A stretch of DNA of 64,000 nt, taken from positions 124,001 to 188,000 of the forward strand of contig NZ_JAMXLX010000003.1 in assembly GCF_024055605.1 (NCBI RefSeq). The letters run 5' to 3'. This document shows, piece by piece, positions 22,974 to 32,094 of the stretch (positions are counted from its first letter, which is position 1; every line of letters starts with the position of its first letter). A program made the position numbers and the translations under genes. Origin of the DNA: Ciceribacter sichuanensis (GTDB lineage Bacteria > Pseudomonadota > Alphaproteobacteria > Rhizobiales > Rhizobiaceae). The notes below the pieces were generated by a model that was given only the letters and a program-made list of their open reading frames with translations, was not told the origin of the DNA and searched no databases.

Positions 22974-23004
22974 ACGGGCGGCAGGTCTCCTGCCGCCCGT
23001 TTTA
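22974..23004 (+). terminator. Intrinsic terminator after rpsP
   Basis: Twelve-base perfect stem, 22974-22985 with 22989-23000, three-base loop, then TTTT. It separates ffh-CM-rpsP from rimM-trmD. Confidence 0.9.
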
Positions 23005-23075
23005 GCGTTTTCTTTCGGCAACTTTCGCACTACAAGGCAGGTATCCGACAATTGCCCGAAAATGCGACAGAACCC

Positions 23076-23645
23076 ATGACCAAGCTAGAAAATCCCGTTC
23101 TGATGGCCGTGATCGGCGCGGCCCAGGGGCTGCGCGGCGAAGTCAGGGTGAGGGCCTATACCGGCGATCCCATGTCGCTCGGCGAATACGGCAACCTGCA
23201 CAGCCTCGACGGTCGCGTCTTCGAAATCCTCGAGATCCGCGAAGGCAAGAATGTCGCTATCGTGCGGTTTCGCGGGGTCAACGATCGCAATGCGGCGGAA
23301 GCGCTGAACGGGCTGGAGCTTTACATCGACCGCGATGCGCTTCCCGACGAGGAACTCGACGAGGACGAATTCTACTATGCCGACCTCGAAGGCCTCGAAG
23401 TGCATGATGCCGAGGGCAACCACTACGGCGCGGTGACCGGCATCTACGATTTCGGAGCTGGCGATCTTCTCGAGCTGAAAGGTCCCGGCAAGCGTCCGGT
23501 CCTCATTCCCTTCTCCGAGGCGGCCGTTCTTGAAATCGACCTCGAGGGCGGCAAGATCCTCGTCGATCCGATTGCCGCCGGCCTGAAGGACGACGACGAA
23601 AAGCCCTATGGCGGCGGGAAGGCGCGTCCGAGGAAGGACGGGTGA
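23076..23645 (+). CDS. rimM: Ribosome maturation factor RimM
   Basis: Assembly factor for the head of the 30S subunit that binds S19. 189 residues: an N-terminal RimM barrel ([17 protein letters not shown]) and a C-terminal PRC-barrel domain ([13 protein letters not shown] through [10 protein letters not shown]). The start [10 protein letters not shown] is the family-typical one; an in-frame Met eight codons upstream is possible. It is followed seven bases later by trmD, and the two act on ribosome and tRNA maturation. Confidence 0.95.
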   Translation: MTKLENPVLMAVIGAAQGLRGEVRVRAYTGDPMSLGEYGNLHSLDGRVFEILEIREGKNVAIVRFRGVNDRNAAEALNGLELYIDRDALPDEELDEDEFYYADLEGLEVHDAEGNHYGAVTGIYDFGAGDLLELKGPGKRPVLIPFSEAAVLEIDLEGGKILVDPIAAGLKDDDEKPYGGGKARPRKDG

Positions 23646-23652
23646 GACGCTG

Positions 23653-24354
23653 ATGGCTTTCAAGGCGACGGTTCTGACCCTTTATCCGGAGATGTTTCCG
23701 GGCCATCTCGGTGCTGCGATTGCCGGCCGCGCGCTGGAGCGCGGCGACTGGTCGGTCGAGTCGGTGCAGATCCGCGACTTCGCCATCGACAAGCATCGCA
23801 GCGTCGACGACACGCCGTCCGGCGGCGGGGCGGGCATGGTGCTGAAGCCCGATGTGCTTGCCCGCGCTATCGATTCGGTCGCGGCCGATACCCGTCCGCG
23901 CCTGCTGATGAGCCCGCGCGGGCGGCCGCTGACGCAGGAACGCGTGCGCAAGATCGCCGGCGGCGAAGGCGTGGTGATCGTCTGCGGGCGATTCGAGGGG
24001 GTCGACCAGCGGGTGATCGATGCCCGCAATCTCGAAGAGGTTTCCATCGGGGACTATATTCTCTCCGGCGGCGAGCCTGCGGCGCTCACGCTGCTCGATG
24101 CGGTCGTGCGCATCCTGCCCGGTGTGATGGGCAACCAGCTTTCCGGCGTGCATGAAAGCTTCGAGGCGGGGCTTCTGGAGCATCCGCATTACACCCGGCC
24201 GCAGGTGTTTGAGGGTCGCGAGATCCCGGCGGTGCTGACCTCGGGGGATCATGCGGCGGTCGAGAAATGGCGGCTGGCGGAAGCGGTCAAACTGACAGCC
24301 GAACGGCGGCCGGATCTGTTGAGTGCGGACGAGGATCAGCCGGTCAGGAAATAA
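23653..24354 (+). CDS. trmD: tRNA (guanine37-N1)-methyltransferase TrmD
   Basis: SPOUT-class enzyme adding m1G37 to tRNAs reading CNN codons. 233 residues with [12 protein letters not shown] at the N-terminus, the knot loop motifs [10 protein letters not shown] and [14 protein letters not shown], and PHYTRPQVF near the C-terminus. The start [10 protein letters not shown] is seven bases after rimM; fifteen open codons upstream overlap rimM and were not used. Its 3' end overlaps the convergent TSUP permease gene by 19 bases. Confidence 0.96.
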   Translation: MAFKATVLTLYPEMFPGHLGAAIAGRALERGDWSVESVQIRDFAIDKHRSVDDTPSGGGAGMVLKPDVLARAIDSVAADTRPRLLMSPRGRPLTQERVRKIAGGEGVVIVCGRFEGVDQRVIDARNLEEVSIGDYILSGGEPAALTLLDAVVRILPGVMGNQLSGVHESFEAGLLEHPHYTRPQVFEGREIPAVLTSGDHAAVEKWRLAEAVKLTAERRPDLLSADEDQPVRK

Positions 24355-25082
24355 TAGACGGCGAGCAGAAGGCCGGCCGCGACGACCAGGAAACGCAGGA
24401 TCGACTGGGGGACCCGCCTGGCGAGGCTGACGCCGGCATAGCCGCCGAGCGCGACGGCCGGGACCATGACCAGCGCATGAGTCCAAGAGACGGCGCCGGC
24501 GGTGGCAAAGACTGCGATCGCCACCGCCGCGATGACGATCGACAAGAAGTTCTTCAAGGCGTTCAGCCGATGATAATCGCCGCCGCTCGCAAGGCCGAGC
24601 GAGGCGAGCATCATGATACCCATCCCGGCTCCGAAGAAGCCGCCATAAAAGGCTGTCAGCGTCTGCAGGACAAGGCCGAGCGGCGTCGCCGGATGGCCCT
24701 CGCCCGCGGTTTTCGGCCTGAGCTTCGGCCCGGCCGCGAAGACGGCCGTGGCGGCGATCAGCAGCCAGGGAACCATGGCGCGAAATGTCGGATTGGACAG
24801 CGAAACCAGGAGGAGCGCGCCGGCGAACGCCCCCGCCGCCGAAACGAGGGCGAGTACGACGGCCCCCTGCCAGAAGCTCTTCAGCTCGCGAATATAGGCA
24901 AGAGTCGAGGTGACGTAGCCGGGAAACTGGGTGATGGACGATGTGGCGTTGGCTGCAATCGGTGGCAGGCCGGCCAGCGTCAGCGCGCCGAAGGTCAGGA
25001 AGGTGCCGCCGCCTGCAATCGCATTGACTACACCGGAAAAGAAACCGGCGGCAAAGAGAAGAAGGATCGTCGCAATCGGCAT
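24336..25082 (-). CDS. TSUP/TauE-SafE family membrane transporter
   Basis: Sulfite-exporter-type membrane protein of 248 residues with about seven to eight hydrophobic helices. The two family repeats are visible: [21 protein letters not shown] near the N-terminus and [18 protein letters not shown] in the middle. Substrates in the family include sulfite, taurine-derived sulfonates and organic anions; none can be chosen here. The start used is [10 protein letters not shown]; upstream open frame runs antisense into the rplS leader. Convergent with trmD. Confidence 0.87.
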   Translation of the reverse strand: MPIATILLLFAAGFFSGVVNAIAGGGTFLTFGALTLAGLPPIAANATSSITQFPGYVTSTLAYIRELKSFWQGAVVLALVSAAGAFAGALLLVSLSNPTFRAMVPWLLIAATAVFAAGPKLRPKTAGEGHPATPLGLVLQTLTAFYGGFFGAGMGIMMLASLGLASGGDYHRLNALKNFLSIVIAAVAIAVFATAGAVSWTHALVMVPAVALGGYAGVSLARRVPQSILRFLVVAAGLLLAVYYFLTG

Positions 25083-25176
25083 GTCATGTCCCCGGCCACG
25101 GCGACAAGGCTTATGCCTTCCCGTTCGTGCGGGCAAGCGGCGGACGGTCGCCTCCGACAAAAGTGTTGTACCGGGG

Positions 25177-25205
25177 GTGACAACCGGGGGCGTTTGGTGT
25201 ATTTG
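25177..25205 (+). promoter_or_regulatory. Candidate promoter for rplS
   Basis: GTGACA (25177-25182), 17-base spacer, TATTTG (25200-25205), giving a leader of roughly 140 bases before rplS. The leader contains a small CTGG-CTGTT-CCAG hairpin just upstream of the ribosome binding site. Confidence 0.5.
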
Positions 25206-25350
25206 CGCCCACGGAAATGGGCTTTTGCCCGTCTGCCACAACAAAGAGCATGCGTACCCGCTCCTGCCCACAAGGCAAATCCGGAGGCTTCGACCGAAGG
25301 ATGATCCGTTGAGCGCTCTGGCTGTTCCAGAAGAACCGAAGGTTAGACAA

Positions 25351-25887
25351 ATGAACATCATTGAACAGCTGGAAGCCGAACAGGCCGCCAAGATCGCCGC
25401 CAAGCGTACGCTTCCTGAATTCTCCCCGGGCGACACCGTCCGCGTCAACGTGAAGGTCACGGAAGGCAACCGTACCCGCGTGCAGGCCTATGAAGGCGTC
25501 TGCATCGCCCGTTCCGGCGGCGGCCTCAACGAGAGCTTCACCGTTCGCAAGATCTCCTACGGCGAAGGCGTCGAGCGCGTATTCCCGATCTACTCCCCGA
25601 TGGTCGAAGGCGTTGAAGTCGTTCGCCGCGGTAAGGTCCGTCGCGCCAAGCTCTACTACCTGCGCGACCGTCGCGGCAAGTCGGCTCGTATCGTCGAGAA
25701 CACCGGCACCCGCGCCCGCAAGCTGAACGACGCCGAGCGCGCCGCAATTGCCGAGGAAAAGGCACGTCTGGAAGCTGAAAAGATCGCAGCAGCACAGGCT
25801 CTGGCCGCCGAAAAGGCAGCAGCAGAAGCCGCCGAAGCAAAGGCTGCTGCCGAAGCTGCAGCTGCAGCCGAAGCCTCTGCAGAATAA
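25351..25887 (+). CDS. rplS: 50S ribosomal protein L19
   Basis: Large-subunit protein at the 30S-50S interface, 178 residues. The L19 core is clear in residues 1-125 ([22 protein letters not shown], split; [33 protein letters not shown]). The last 50 or so residues are a low-complexity Ala/Glu/Lys tail absent from E. coli L19. The frame is open 140 codons upstream, but [15 protein letters not shown] is the standard start. A strong terminator follows. Confidence 0.97.
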   Translation: MNIIEQLEAEQAAKIAAKRTLPEFSPGDTVRVNVKVTEGNRTRVQAYEGVCIARSGGGLNESFTVRKISYGEGVERVFPIYSPMVEGVEVVRRGKVRRAKLYYLRDRRGKSARIVENTGTRARKLNDAERAAIAEEKARLEAEKIAAAQALAAEKAAAEAAEAKAAAEAAAAAEASAE

Positions 25888-25912
25888 GAATTCCCGATTT
25901 CGGGTTTTTGGG

Positions 25913-25941
25913 AAGGCGGCCTCTGGGCCGCCTTTTCTGTT
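25913..25941 (+). terminator. Intrinsic terminator after rplS
   Basis: AAGGCGGCC (25913-25921), TCTG loop, GGCCGCCTT (25926-25934), then TTCTGTTTT. Confidence 0.9.
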
Positions 25942-26035
25942 TTCAGGTCCGTTTTCGCGACCTCTTGGCGCGGACCCGGATGCTTGCGTCCAAGTGATGC
26001 GACTGGTAATTCTTCCCTCAGGCAGGGGATCATCG

Positions 26036-26434
26036 ATGCAGCGCAGGCGACCGACATGGCAGACCGCGATACGCGCCCTGTGCGTGTTGGCGCTCTTTGC
26101 CGTCGGGTTTGCGCATCAGGTCCCGGCGGGGGTTGTTCCAGCGCTTTCCGCGGCCGAGATCGCCACGCTGACGCTGCCTGACGGCACGCTTCCGGAACTC
26201 TGCCTGCCCGGCCAGGACGGGGATGGCAAGGCCGGACACAAGATGGGCATGACGGGATGCGAGGCCTGCGTCATCGCCGGCTCCACCCTTTTGCCCGCTC
26301 CCGTGGACATTACGGGGCGGACCCTTTCCGTCACGCTTGAAATCCTCGTTCCCGAACGGGCCGAGGCCCTTTACAGGCAGCTTTTCCCACCCAATGCGGC
26401 GCCAAGGGCGCCTCCTCTTCCGGTTATCGCCTGA
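26036..26434 (+). CDS. Small secreted Cys/Met/His protein, DUF2946-like
   Basis: A 132-residue protein with a basic N-terminus (MQRRRPTWQ) and a hydrophobic segment (about 10-28) suggesting a signal peptide or anchor. The mature part holds a cluster of potential metal ligands: LCLPGQDGDGK, then GHKMGMTGCEACVIAG, with a C-x2-C pair flanked by His and Met. This resembles DUF2946 proteins, small periplasmic proteins often near copper or iron uptake genes; that assignment is tentative. Start is the first Met giving a signal sequence; upstream open frame overlaps rplS. It precedes a Crp-type regulator and a PepSY protein. Confidence 0.6.
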   Translation: MQRRRPTWQTAIRALCVLALFAVGFAHQVPAGVVPALSAAEIATLTLPDGTLPELCLPGQDGDGKAGHKMGMTGCEACVIAGSTLLPAPVDITGRTLSVTLEILVPERAEALYRQLFPPNAAPRAPPLPVIA

Positions 26435-26533
26435 ACCTGGTTTCCGCATGGCCCCGCCGTGCGAACCGTTACGTTCAACAGGCCGGAACCGTGCCCGCGC
26501 GCATGAGGTCCGGTCCGATATCCGGATTTCACC

Positions 26534-27208
26534 ATGCTCCAACTTGCATCCTTGGCAGCGCTGGGATGCGCGCTGCCTGCCAAATCGCACCCCGATACCC
26601 CTGCCGAGAGTCGCGAATTCCTTGCGCCCCGAACCATCATCTTCCGTGAGGGGTTCGACGCGGTGCCGCAATTGCGGCTGACGGACGGCTGTGTCGCCCT
26701 TTCCCGATCGCTCTCCGACGGACGCCGCCAGATCATCGACATCGTCGGGCCGGGCCGGCTGATCGGTCTCGTCTTTGGCGAACACAACCGGACCACCGCG
26801 GAAACGCTCACCTATTGTCAGATAGAACCCGCGCGTGAACTCGGCCTGGCCGAGTTTCGCGGGGCGGTCAACGAGATGGTGTTGAGGGTCGAGTCGCATG
26901 CCATTTTATTGGGGCGCAAGACCGCACCGGAGCGCGTCGCTTCGGCAATTCTCGACCTTGCCGATCAATTTGCCCGGCCGCGCGCGAAGCGCAAGGGCAC
27001 GACGACCTTCAATCTCTATCTCACCCGGGGAGAAATGGCCGACTGGCTGGGACTGACGGTCGAAACCGTCAGTCGCTGTTTCCAGCGCTTCAGGCGGGCC
27101 GGCCTCGTCGGCTTCACGGATCCGCAGATCGTGACGCTGCTGCAGCCGACCGTTCTCCAGGCAATCGCCGCTGGCCGGCGTCAATTCGACAATTCCAACA
27201 CCCCTTGA
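26534..27208 (+). CDS. Crp/Fnr family transcriptional regulator
   Basis: A 224-residue regulator with an N-terminal cyclic-nucleotide-binding-like barrel (about 30-120), a dimerisation helix and a C-terminal winged helix, HTH segment TRGEMADWLGLTVETVSRCF at about 166-185. The HTH resembles Fnr/FixK proteins. The Fnr N-terminal cysteine cluster is absent: there is only one Cys in the first 50 residues. So it is unlikely to sense oxygen by an iron-sulfur centre. The ligand is unknown. No clear ribosome binding site precedes the start. The PepSY gene begins eight bases after its stop, suggesting co-transcription. Confidence 0.85.
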   Translation: MLQLASLAALGCALPAKSHPDTPAESREFLAPRTIIFREGFDAVPQLRLTDGCVALSRSLSDGRRQIIDIVGPGRLIGLVFGEHNRTTAETLTYCQIEPARELGLAEFRGAVNEMVLRVESHAILLGRKTAPERVASAILDLADQFARPRAKRKGTTTFNLYLTRGEMADWLGLTVETVSRCFQRFRRAGLVGFTDPQIVTLLQPTVLQAIAAGRRQFDNSNTP

Positions 27209-27216
27209 GGAAGCCC

Positions 27217-28629
27217 ATGACCATCCTGACCGATGTGCCGGCCGCGCCGGCATCGGCGTCGTTTTCGCGACGCTTCTACACCACTGCATGGCGCTGGCAT
27301 TTCTACGCCGGGCTCTATGTCGCTCCCTTTCTCGTCATGCTGGCCGTAACCGGTCTCATCATGCTGTGGTCGGCCGTGCTCGTCGGCCGAGACGGCGAAA
27401 AATACTACAAGGTAACGTCAGCCGGACCTGAACTCGCCGTGTCGCAGCAGGCCGAAGCGGCGCTTTCCATCATTCCCGGAGGAAAGCTCGTCCAGTATAT
27501 CGTGCCGCGCACGCCCGAGCAGCCGGCGGTGCTCCGCATCAATCAGGGGGATCAGTCGACCATGGTCGCCGTCGATCCCCATACGGCCAAGGTGCTGGGC
27601 GACTGGCAGCGGCGAAACGCGCTTTACGATCTCGCCGACACGATCCATGGCACGCTTTTGATCGGAGATGTCGGAGACAGGCTTATCGAGATCGCCGCGG
27701 GGTTCGGCGTCGTGCTGATTATCACCGGGCTTTACCTCTGGTGGCCTCGTGAAGGCAGTTTCGCCGGCGTGCTCGCTCCGAGGCTTTCGGCGAGGGGCCG
27801 GCAATTCTGGAAGTCGCTGCACCTGACGGTCGGATTCTACGTTTCCGCCATTCTTCTCGTGTTCCTGCTGTCGGGGCTGACCTGGGCGGGTATATGGGGC
27901 GAGAAATTTACCCAAGCCTGGAGCACCTTTCCCGCCGAGAAATGGGACAATGTGCCGCTCTCCGATTCCACCCATGCCAGCATGAACCACGGCGGCATAA
28001 AGGAAGTGCCGTGGACGCTCGAACAGACGCCGATGCCGGCCTCCGGCTCGCATGCAGGCGTGCCGGGAATTCCGGAAGGGGCGGCAGTCAATATCGATTC
28101 GGTCGTGGCTCTTGCCCGCTCGCTCGGTTTCGACGGCCGTTTCCAGCTTGGCCTGCCATCGGGCGAGACGGGTGTCTGGACGATTGCGCGCGATACCATG
28201 AGCAATGACAGCGGCAATCCCTTCTCCGACCGGACAGTGCATATCGACCAGTATACCGGCAAGGTGCTGGCGGATGTCGGTTTTGCCGATTACGGCGTCG
28301 CGGGCAAGGCCATGGCTGCCGGTATCGCCTTTCATGAAGGCGACATGGGTGCCTGGAACGTCGCCCTCGTGACGATCTTCTGCCTCTCGGTGATCTTTCT
28401 TGCGGTCTCCGGTGTAGCGATGTGGTGGATGCGACGGCCGAAGGGCGCCGGAGCACGCCTGCTTGCGCCGCGTGTTGGGGAGTCCGGCCCGCTGTGGAAG
28501 TCCGGTGCCATCATCATGCTTGCCGTATCGCTGCTCTTTCCGCTGACCGGCGCCGTGCTGATCGGCGTCCTTCTGCTGGACTTCGCCGTTCTGCGGCACA
28601 TCGGGCCGCTGAAGCGGGCGCTCGGTTGA
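27217..28629 (+). CDS. PepSY-associated membrane protein
   Basis: A 470-residue inner-membrane protein of the PepSY_TM family. About four membrane helices are seen (near residues 30-52, 165-185, 210-230 and 395-415) and another pair at the C-terminus, with two periplasmic PepSY-like regions between. Conserved features include HFYAGLYVAPFL and the WW-x-R motifs YLWWPREGS and MWWMRRPKG. Family members often sit next to TonB receptors and have been linked to siderophore or haem iron reduction; here that is inference. The start at 27217 has GAGGAAG as ribosome binding site. Confidence 0.87.
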   Translation: MTILTDVPAAPASASFSRRFYTTAWRWHFYAGLYVAPFLVMLAVTGLIMLWSAVLVGRDGEKYYKVTSAGPELAVSQQAEAALSIIPGGKLVQYIVPRTPEQPAVLRINQGDQSTMVAVDPHTAKVLGDWQRRNALYDLADTIHGTLLIGDVGDRLIEIAAGFGVVLIITGLYLWWPREGSFAGVLAPRLSARGRQFWKSLHLTVGFYVSAILLVFLLSGLTWAGIWGEKFTQAWSTFPAEKWDNVPLSDSTHASMNHGGIKEVPWTLEQTPMPASGSHAGVPGIPEGAAVNIDSVVALARSLGFDGRFQLGLPSGETGVWTIARDTMSNDSGNPFSDRTVHIDQYTGKVLADVGFADYGVAGKAMAAGIAFHEGDMGAWNVALVTIFCLSVIFLAVSGVAMWWMRRPKGAGARLLAPRVGESGPLWKSGAIIMLAVSLLFPLTGAVLIGVLLLDFAVLRHIGPLKRALG

Positions 28630-28653
28630 ACGCCTGCGACCGGTGATATGGTT

Positions 28654-28691
28654 CTTCCCACGATGTATTCCGTCAGATATATCGTGGGAAG
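28654..28691. promoter_or_regulatory. Perfect 11-base inverted repeat upstream of trmO
   Basis: CTTCCCACGAT (28654-28664) and ATCGTGGGAAG (28681-28691); the pairing extends inward through a G-T wobble to 15 pairs with an 8-base loop. It has no T run, so it is not an ordinary terminator. It may be a repressor operator or an RNA hairpin between the PepSY gene and trmO. Confidence 0.5.
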
Positions 28692-28704
28692 GCCTGCTGG
28701 AGAC

Positions 28705-29235
28705 ATGACAATGGTGCGTGAGAACGAGATCCGGGAAAACGAAGTGCAGATCGAGGCGCCGGAGGCCCGCGATGCCTGGCTGGTCTTCATCGGCCGCATC
28801 CATACGCCGTGGACCTCGCGGATGGAGACGCCGCGGCAGGGACGCCATGATGGTCCGCTCTGCGAGATCGAGATCTTCGAACCCTGGGTGCCGGCGCTGG
28901 AAGGCGTCGAGACATTCGAGCGGCTGGAAATTCTCTACTGGCTCGACCGTTCCAGACGCGATCTCGTGCTGCAGAGTCCGGGAAACAATGGCGAGGTGCG
29001 TGGCACCTTCTCCATCCGCTCGCCGGTCAGGCCCAATCCGATCGGTACCTCCATCGTCGTTCTGGAGAAGGTCGAGGGTGGCAGGTTGTTCGTTCGTGGT
29101 CTCGATTGCCTCGACGGGACACCGCTCATCGACCTCAAGCCCGACCGCAATCTGTTCAAGCCGATCGCCCCGCCGCAGAAGGGTGATTTCGAGGTCGGTG
29201 ACGGCGTTCAGGCGAGCCATTGCCAGAAAGCGTGA
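28705..29235 (+). CDS. trmO: tRNA t6A37 N6-methyltransferase TrmO (TsaA)
   Basis: TsaA/TrmO family protein that methylates N6 of t6A37 in threonine tRNAs. 176 residues. Family motifs are visible: FIGRIHTPW near the N-terminus, [19 protein letters not shown] (split), and [13 protein letters not shown], which contributes to SAM binding. A longer open frame begins at 28648, but it would run through the palindrome at 28654-28691. The Met at 28705, or 28711, has GGAG upstream. In this organism the related t6A modifier MtaB is encoded at 14.1-15.4 kb. Confidence 0.88.
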   Translation: MTMVRENEIRENEVQIEAPEARDAWLVFIGRIHTPWTSRMETPRQGRHDGPLCEIEIFEPWVPALEGVETFERLEILYWLDRSRRDLVLQSPGNNGEVRGTFSIRSPVRPNPIGTSIVVLEKVEGGRLFVRGLDCLDGTPLIDLKPDRNLFKPIAPPQKGDFEVGDGVQASHCQKA

Positions 29236-29367
29236 GCGGATGGCTTTTCGGCGGGGTGTGCGGGATTGAGAAGGCCGTTTCTCACCCGGTGCTGTGGACG
29301 CAACGCCGCCCGCTTGCAAGGCGCGATTGAACTGTGACACTGTCGGCCCGCCACAATCAGGGAGACA

Positions 29368-30168
29368 ATGATGCTTCTTCGCCGCGCCGTGCTCGCCGGT
29401 CTGTCCGTTTTTTCGCTGCTGCCGTTCACCGCCATTGCCGCCGACCTGCCGGATCTCGGCGGCAAGACGGTCGTGGTGGTCACGGAAAATGCCTATCCGC
29501 CGCTGCAGTTTGTCGATCCGAAGTCGGGCCAGGCCATCGGCTGGGAATACGATGCGATGAACGAGATCGCCAAGCGGCTGAACTTCAAGGTCGAGTACCA
29601 GAACACCTCGTGGGACGCGATGATCCAGGCGGTGTCGGACGGTCAGTACCAGATTGGCATGACCGGCATCACCATCAAGGACGACCGCAAGGAGAAGGTC
29701 GACTTCTCCGACCCCTACATGCGTTCCGAGCAGTTCATGCTGGTCAGGGGCGACGAGAGCCGCTTTTCGGACGCCAAGAGCTTCGGCGAATTCAAGGATG
29801 GCCTGATCGGCGCGCAGCCGGGCACTTCGCCCTTCTACACCGCCGTCTATGAAATCCTCGACGGCAACGAGCAAAACCCGCGCATCAAGCTGTTCGAAAC
29901 CTTCGGCGCTACCGTTCAGGCGCTGAAAGCCGGCGACGTCGACCTCGTCCTCACCGACAGCGTCGCCGCCAAGGGCTATGTCGATGCATCGAATGGCGGC
30001 CTGAAGGTTGTCGGCGGCGCGCTCGGTGCGGAGGATTTCGGCTTCATTTTCCCGAAAGGTTCCGATCTCGTGGCGCCGGTCAATGCGGCGATCGCGGCAC
30101 TGAAGGCCGACGGCACCTTCGATACGCTGAACAAGAAGTGGTTTCTCGAATACAAGATGGGCGAGTGA
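29368..30168 (+). CDS. Amino-acid ABC transporter substrate-binding protein
   Basis: Periplasmic solute-binding protein of family 3 (polar amino acids, opines). 266 residues with a signal peptide (RRAVLAGLSVFSLLPFTAIAA, about 5-25), then the paired-lobe fold with VVVVTENAYPPLQF, DLMNEIAKRL-like DAMNEIAKRL, and MTGITIKDDRKEKVDFSDPY. Ligand unknown. The permease gene follows 42 bases later, but no ATPase gene is adjacent. An upstream gap of 132 bases carries the probable promoter. Confidence 0.92.
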   Translation: MMLLRRAVLAGLSVFSLLPFTAIAADLPDLGGKTVVVVTENAYPPLQFVDPKSGQAIGWEYDAMNEIAKRLNFKVEYQNTSWDAMIQAVSDGQYQIGMTGITIKDDRKEKVDFSDPYMRSEQFMLVRGDESRFSDAKSFGEFKDGLIGAQPGTSPFYTAVYEILDGNEQNPRIKLFETFGATVQALKAGDVDLVLTDSVAAKGYVDASNGGLKVVGGALGAEDFGFIFPKGSDLVAPVNAAIAALKADGTFDTLNKKWFLEYKMGE

Positions 30169-30210
30169 GGGTGCGGGAGCCGAGGCTGAGAAAGCCGGGG
30201 CCATGAGCTG

Positions 30211-31044
30211 ATGGGTTTTCAGACACTTTCGGGCGCAGGCAATGGAAAGGGCGAGGGCGACCGGCCGTGGTGGCTGGTCGCCCTTGTCGCGATCGCGCTT
30301 GGAATTGCCGCCGTCATTGCCTTCAATGATCTCTATGCGCAGGTCTTTGCCACCATTTCGCGCGGCATAGGGGTGACGGTCTTCGTCACCGTGGTGGGCT
30401 TTGCGCTGGCAACCATGCTCGGCCTGCTGGTGGCGCTCGCCGGCATGTCGGACAGCCTGATCGTCAGGCAGATCGCGCGGTTCTATGTCGAGGTGATCCG
30501 CGGCATTCCGATCCTCGTCCTTCTGTTCTACATCGCCTTCGTCGGTGCTCCGGGCTTCGTCAGCCTCTACAATTTCCTGATCGGTCCGCTGGTCGAGGGC
30601 GGCTGGCTGTCGGCCCTTCAGGTCCGCGACGTATCGCTGATGTGGCGGGCGATCTTCGCGCTGATGATCGGCTATTCGGCCTTCATCGCCGAAATCTTCC
30701 GCGCCGGTTTCCAGTCGATCGACAGGGGGCAGGTAGAGGCGGCGATGTCGCTCGGCCTCAACCGCTACCAGCGCTTCCGGCTGATCGTCTTTCCGCAGGC
30801 CATCCGGGTGATCTTTCCGCCGCTCTCCAATGATTTCGTGGCGATGGTGAAGGATAGTTCGCTGGTCTCGGTGCTCGGCGTCGCCGATATCAGCCAGGCC
30901 GGCAAGATCTATGCGTCCGGTTCCTTCCGCTTCTTCGAGACCTATTCCATCGTCGCCTATATCTATCTTATCCTGACGATAGGCCTGTCCATGCTGCTGA
31001 GGCGCGTGGAAAAGCGCATGCGCCGGAAAGGTGCCGGCCGCTAG
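30211..31044 (+). CDS. Amino-acid ABC transporter permease (HisM/GlnP type)
   Basis: Inner-membrane subunit of a polar amino-acid uptake system, 277 residues. It has five to six hydrophobic helices, the N-terminal family sequence FVTVVGFALATMLGLLVALAG, and the EAA loop EAAMSLGLNRYQRFRLIVFP that contacts the ATPase. It pairs with the preceding binding protein. The next gene is on the other strand, so the ATPase must be supplied from elsewhere. Confidence 0.92.
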   Translation: MGFQTLSGAGNGKGEGDRPWWLVALVAIALGIAAVIAFNDLYAQVFATISRGIGVTVFVTVVGFALATMLGLLVALAGMSDSLIVRQIARFYVEVIRGIPILVLLFYIAFVGAPGFVSLYNFLIGPLVEGGWLSALQVRDVSLMWRAIFALMIGYSAFIAEIFRAGFQSIDRGQVEAAMSLGLNRYQRFRLIVFPQAIRVIFPPLSNDFVAMVKDSSLVSVLGVADISQAGKIYASGSFRFFETYSIVAYIYLILTIGLSMLLRRVEKRMRRKGAGR

Positions 31045-31061
31045 CGCCGGCACCACGCTCG

Positions 31062-31967
31062 TTAGAACGCATCCGGCACATACATTTCCGGCGGGACCGG
31101 ATGACGAATGTAGTCGGAGTTGCGGACGCGTTCCGGCAGCACGATGTGTTCCTTCGGCACCGTCTCGTAGGGGATCTGTCCGAGAAGGTGGGCGATCATG
31201 TTGAGGCGGGCCTTCTTCTTGTCGACGGCCTGCACGACCCACCACGGCGCTTCCGGGATGTGGGTGTGTTCCAGCATGTCTTCCTTGGCCTTGGTGTATT
31301 CTTCCCAGTGAATGCGGCTCTGCAGGTCCATGGGCGAGAGCTTCCACTGCTTCAGCGGATCGTGGATGCGCATGCGGAAGCGGAATTCCTGTTCCTCATC
31401 GGTGATCGAGAACCAGTATTTCAGGAGAATGATGCCGGAGCGGACCAGCATGCGCTCGAATTCCGGCACGGAGCGGAAGAACTCCTCCAGCTCTTCCGGG
31501 GTGCAGAAACCCATGACGCGCTCGACGCCGGCGCGGTTGTACCAGGAGCGGTCGAACAGCACCATTTCGCCGGCGCCCGGCAGATGGTTGACGTAGCGCT
31601 GGAAATACCACTGGCTCTTTTCACGCTCGGACGGGGCGGGCAGGGCCACGACGCGGCAGACACGCGGGTTGAGCCGCTGGGTGACGCGCTTGATCGCGCC
31701 GCCCTTGCCGGCGGAATCGCGGCCTTCGAACAGGACGACGACCTTGAGCTTCTTGTACTGCACCCAGTCCTGCAGGCTGACCAGCTCATGCTGCAGCCGG
31801 AAAAGTTCACGGAAATAGATACGGCGGTCGATGGTCGGCTCCGAGAGGCCTTCGGCGACCATCTCTTCCATCCGCTCCTCTTCCATCTGTTGTTCCAGCT
31901 CCTCGTCGAAGCTGTCGATGATGTCTTCCTTGATGCGGCTGATTTCGTCGTGAATGGGTTCGGACAT
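31062..31967 (-). CDS. ppk2: Polyphosphate kinase 2
   Basis: PPK2-family enzyme that transfers phosphate between polyphosphate and nucleoside di- or triphosphates. 301 residues: an acidic N-terminal extension rich in Asp/Glu (about 1-45), Walker A EGRDSAGKGGAI (about 79-90), Walker B FDRSWYNRAG, and a lid region with RMRIHDPLKQWKLSPMD. The single-domain layout with the long N-terminus is that of class I. The start MSEPIHDE has GGAG eight bases upstream. Monocistronic and convergent with the ABC permease. Confidence 0.94.
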   Translation of the reverse strand: MSEPIHDEISRIKEDIIDSFDEELEQQMEEERMEEMVAEGLSEPTIDRRIYFRELFRLQHELVSLQDWVQYKKLKVVVLFEGRDSAGKGGAIKRVTQRLNPRVCRVVALPAPSEREKSQWYFQRYVNHLPGAGEMVLFDRSWYNRAGVERVMGFCTPEELEEFFRSVPEFERMLVRSGIILLKYWFSITDEEQEFRFRMRIHDPLKQWKLSPMDLQSRIHWEEYTKAKEDMLEHTHIPEAPWWVVQAVDKKKARLNMIAHLLGQIPYETVPKEHIVLPERVRNSDYIRHPVPPEMYVPDAF

Positions 31968-32094
31968 GTGGTCTATCTCCGTTTGGCACGACAGATGAAG
32001 CATGTTTCCGCGAACACTTTATGACAGGCATATGTCAGGCGGCTGACGACGCAAATCCGTTGCCGATTTTGTGGAAAACTGTTATTGCCACGCC

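Noticed and set aside
26534..27208. FnrN/FixK oxygen sensor
   Set aside because: The HTH is Fnr-like, but the N-terminal cysteine cluster required for the oxygen-sensing iron-sulfur centre is absent.
28654..28691. Intrinsic terminator for the PepSY gene
   Set aside because: The stem is strong, but no T run follows on either strand, so it is reported as an inverted repeat instead.
27418..31347. Minus-strand open frame of 1309 codons across the PepSY, trmO and ABC transporter genes
   Set aside because: It is a codon-bias shadow of four well-supported plus-strand genes. It is rich in His/Arg/Asp/Gly and has no recognisable domain.
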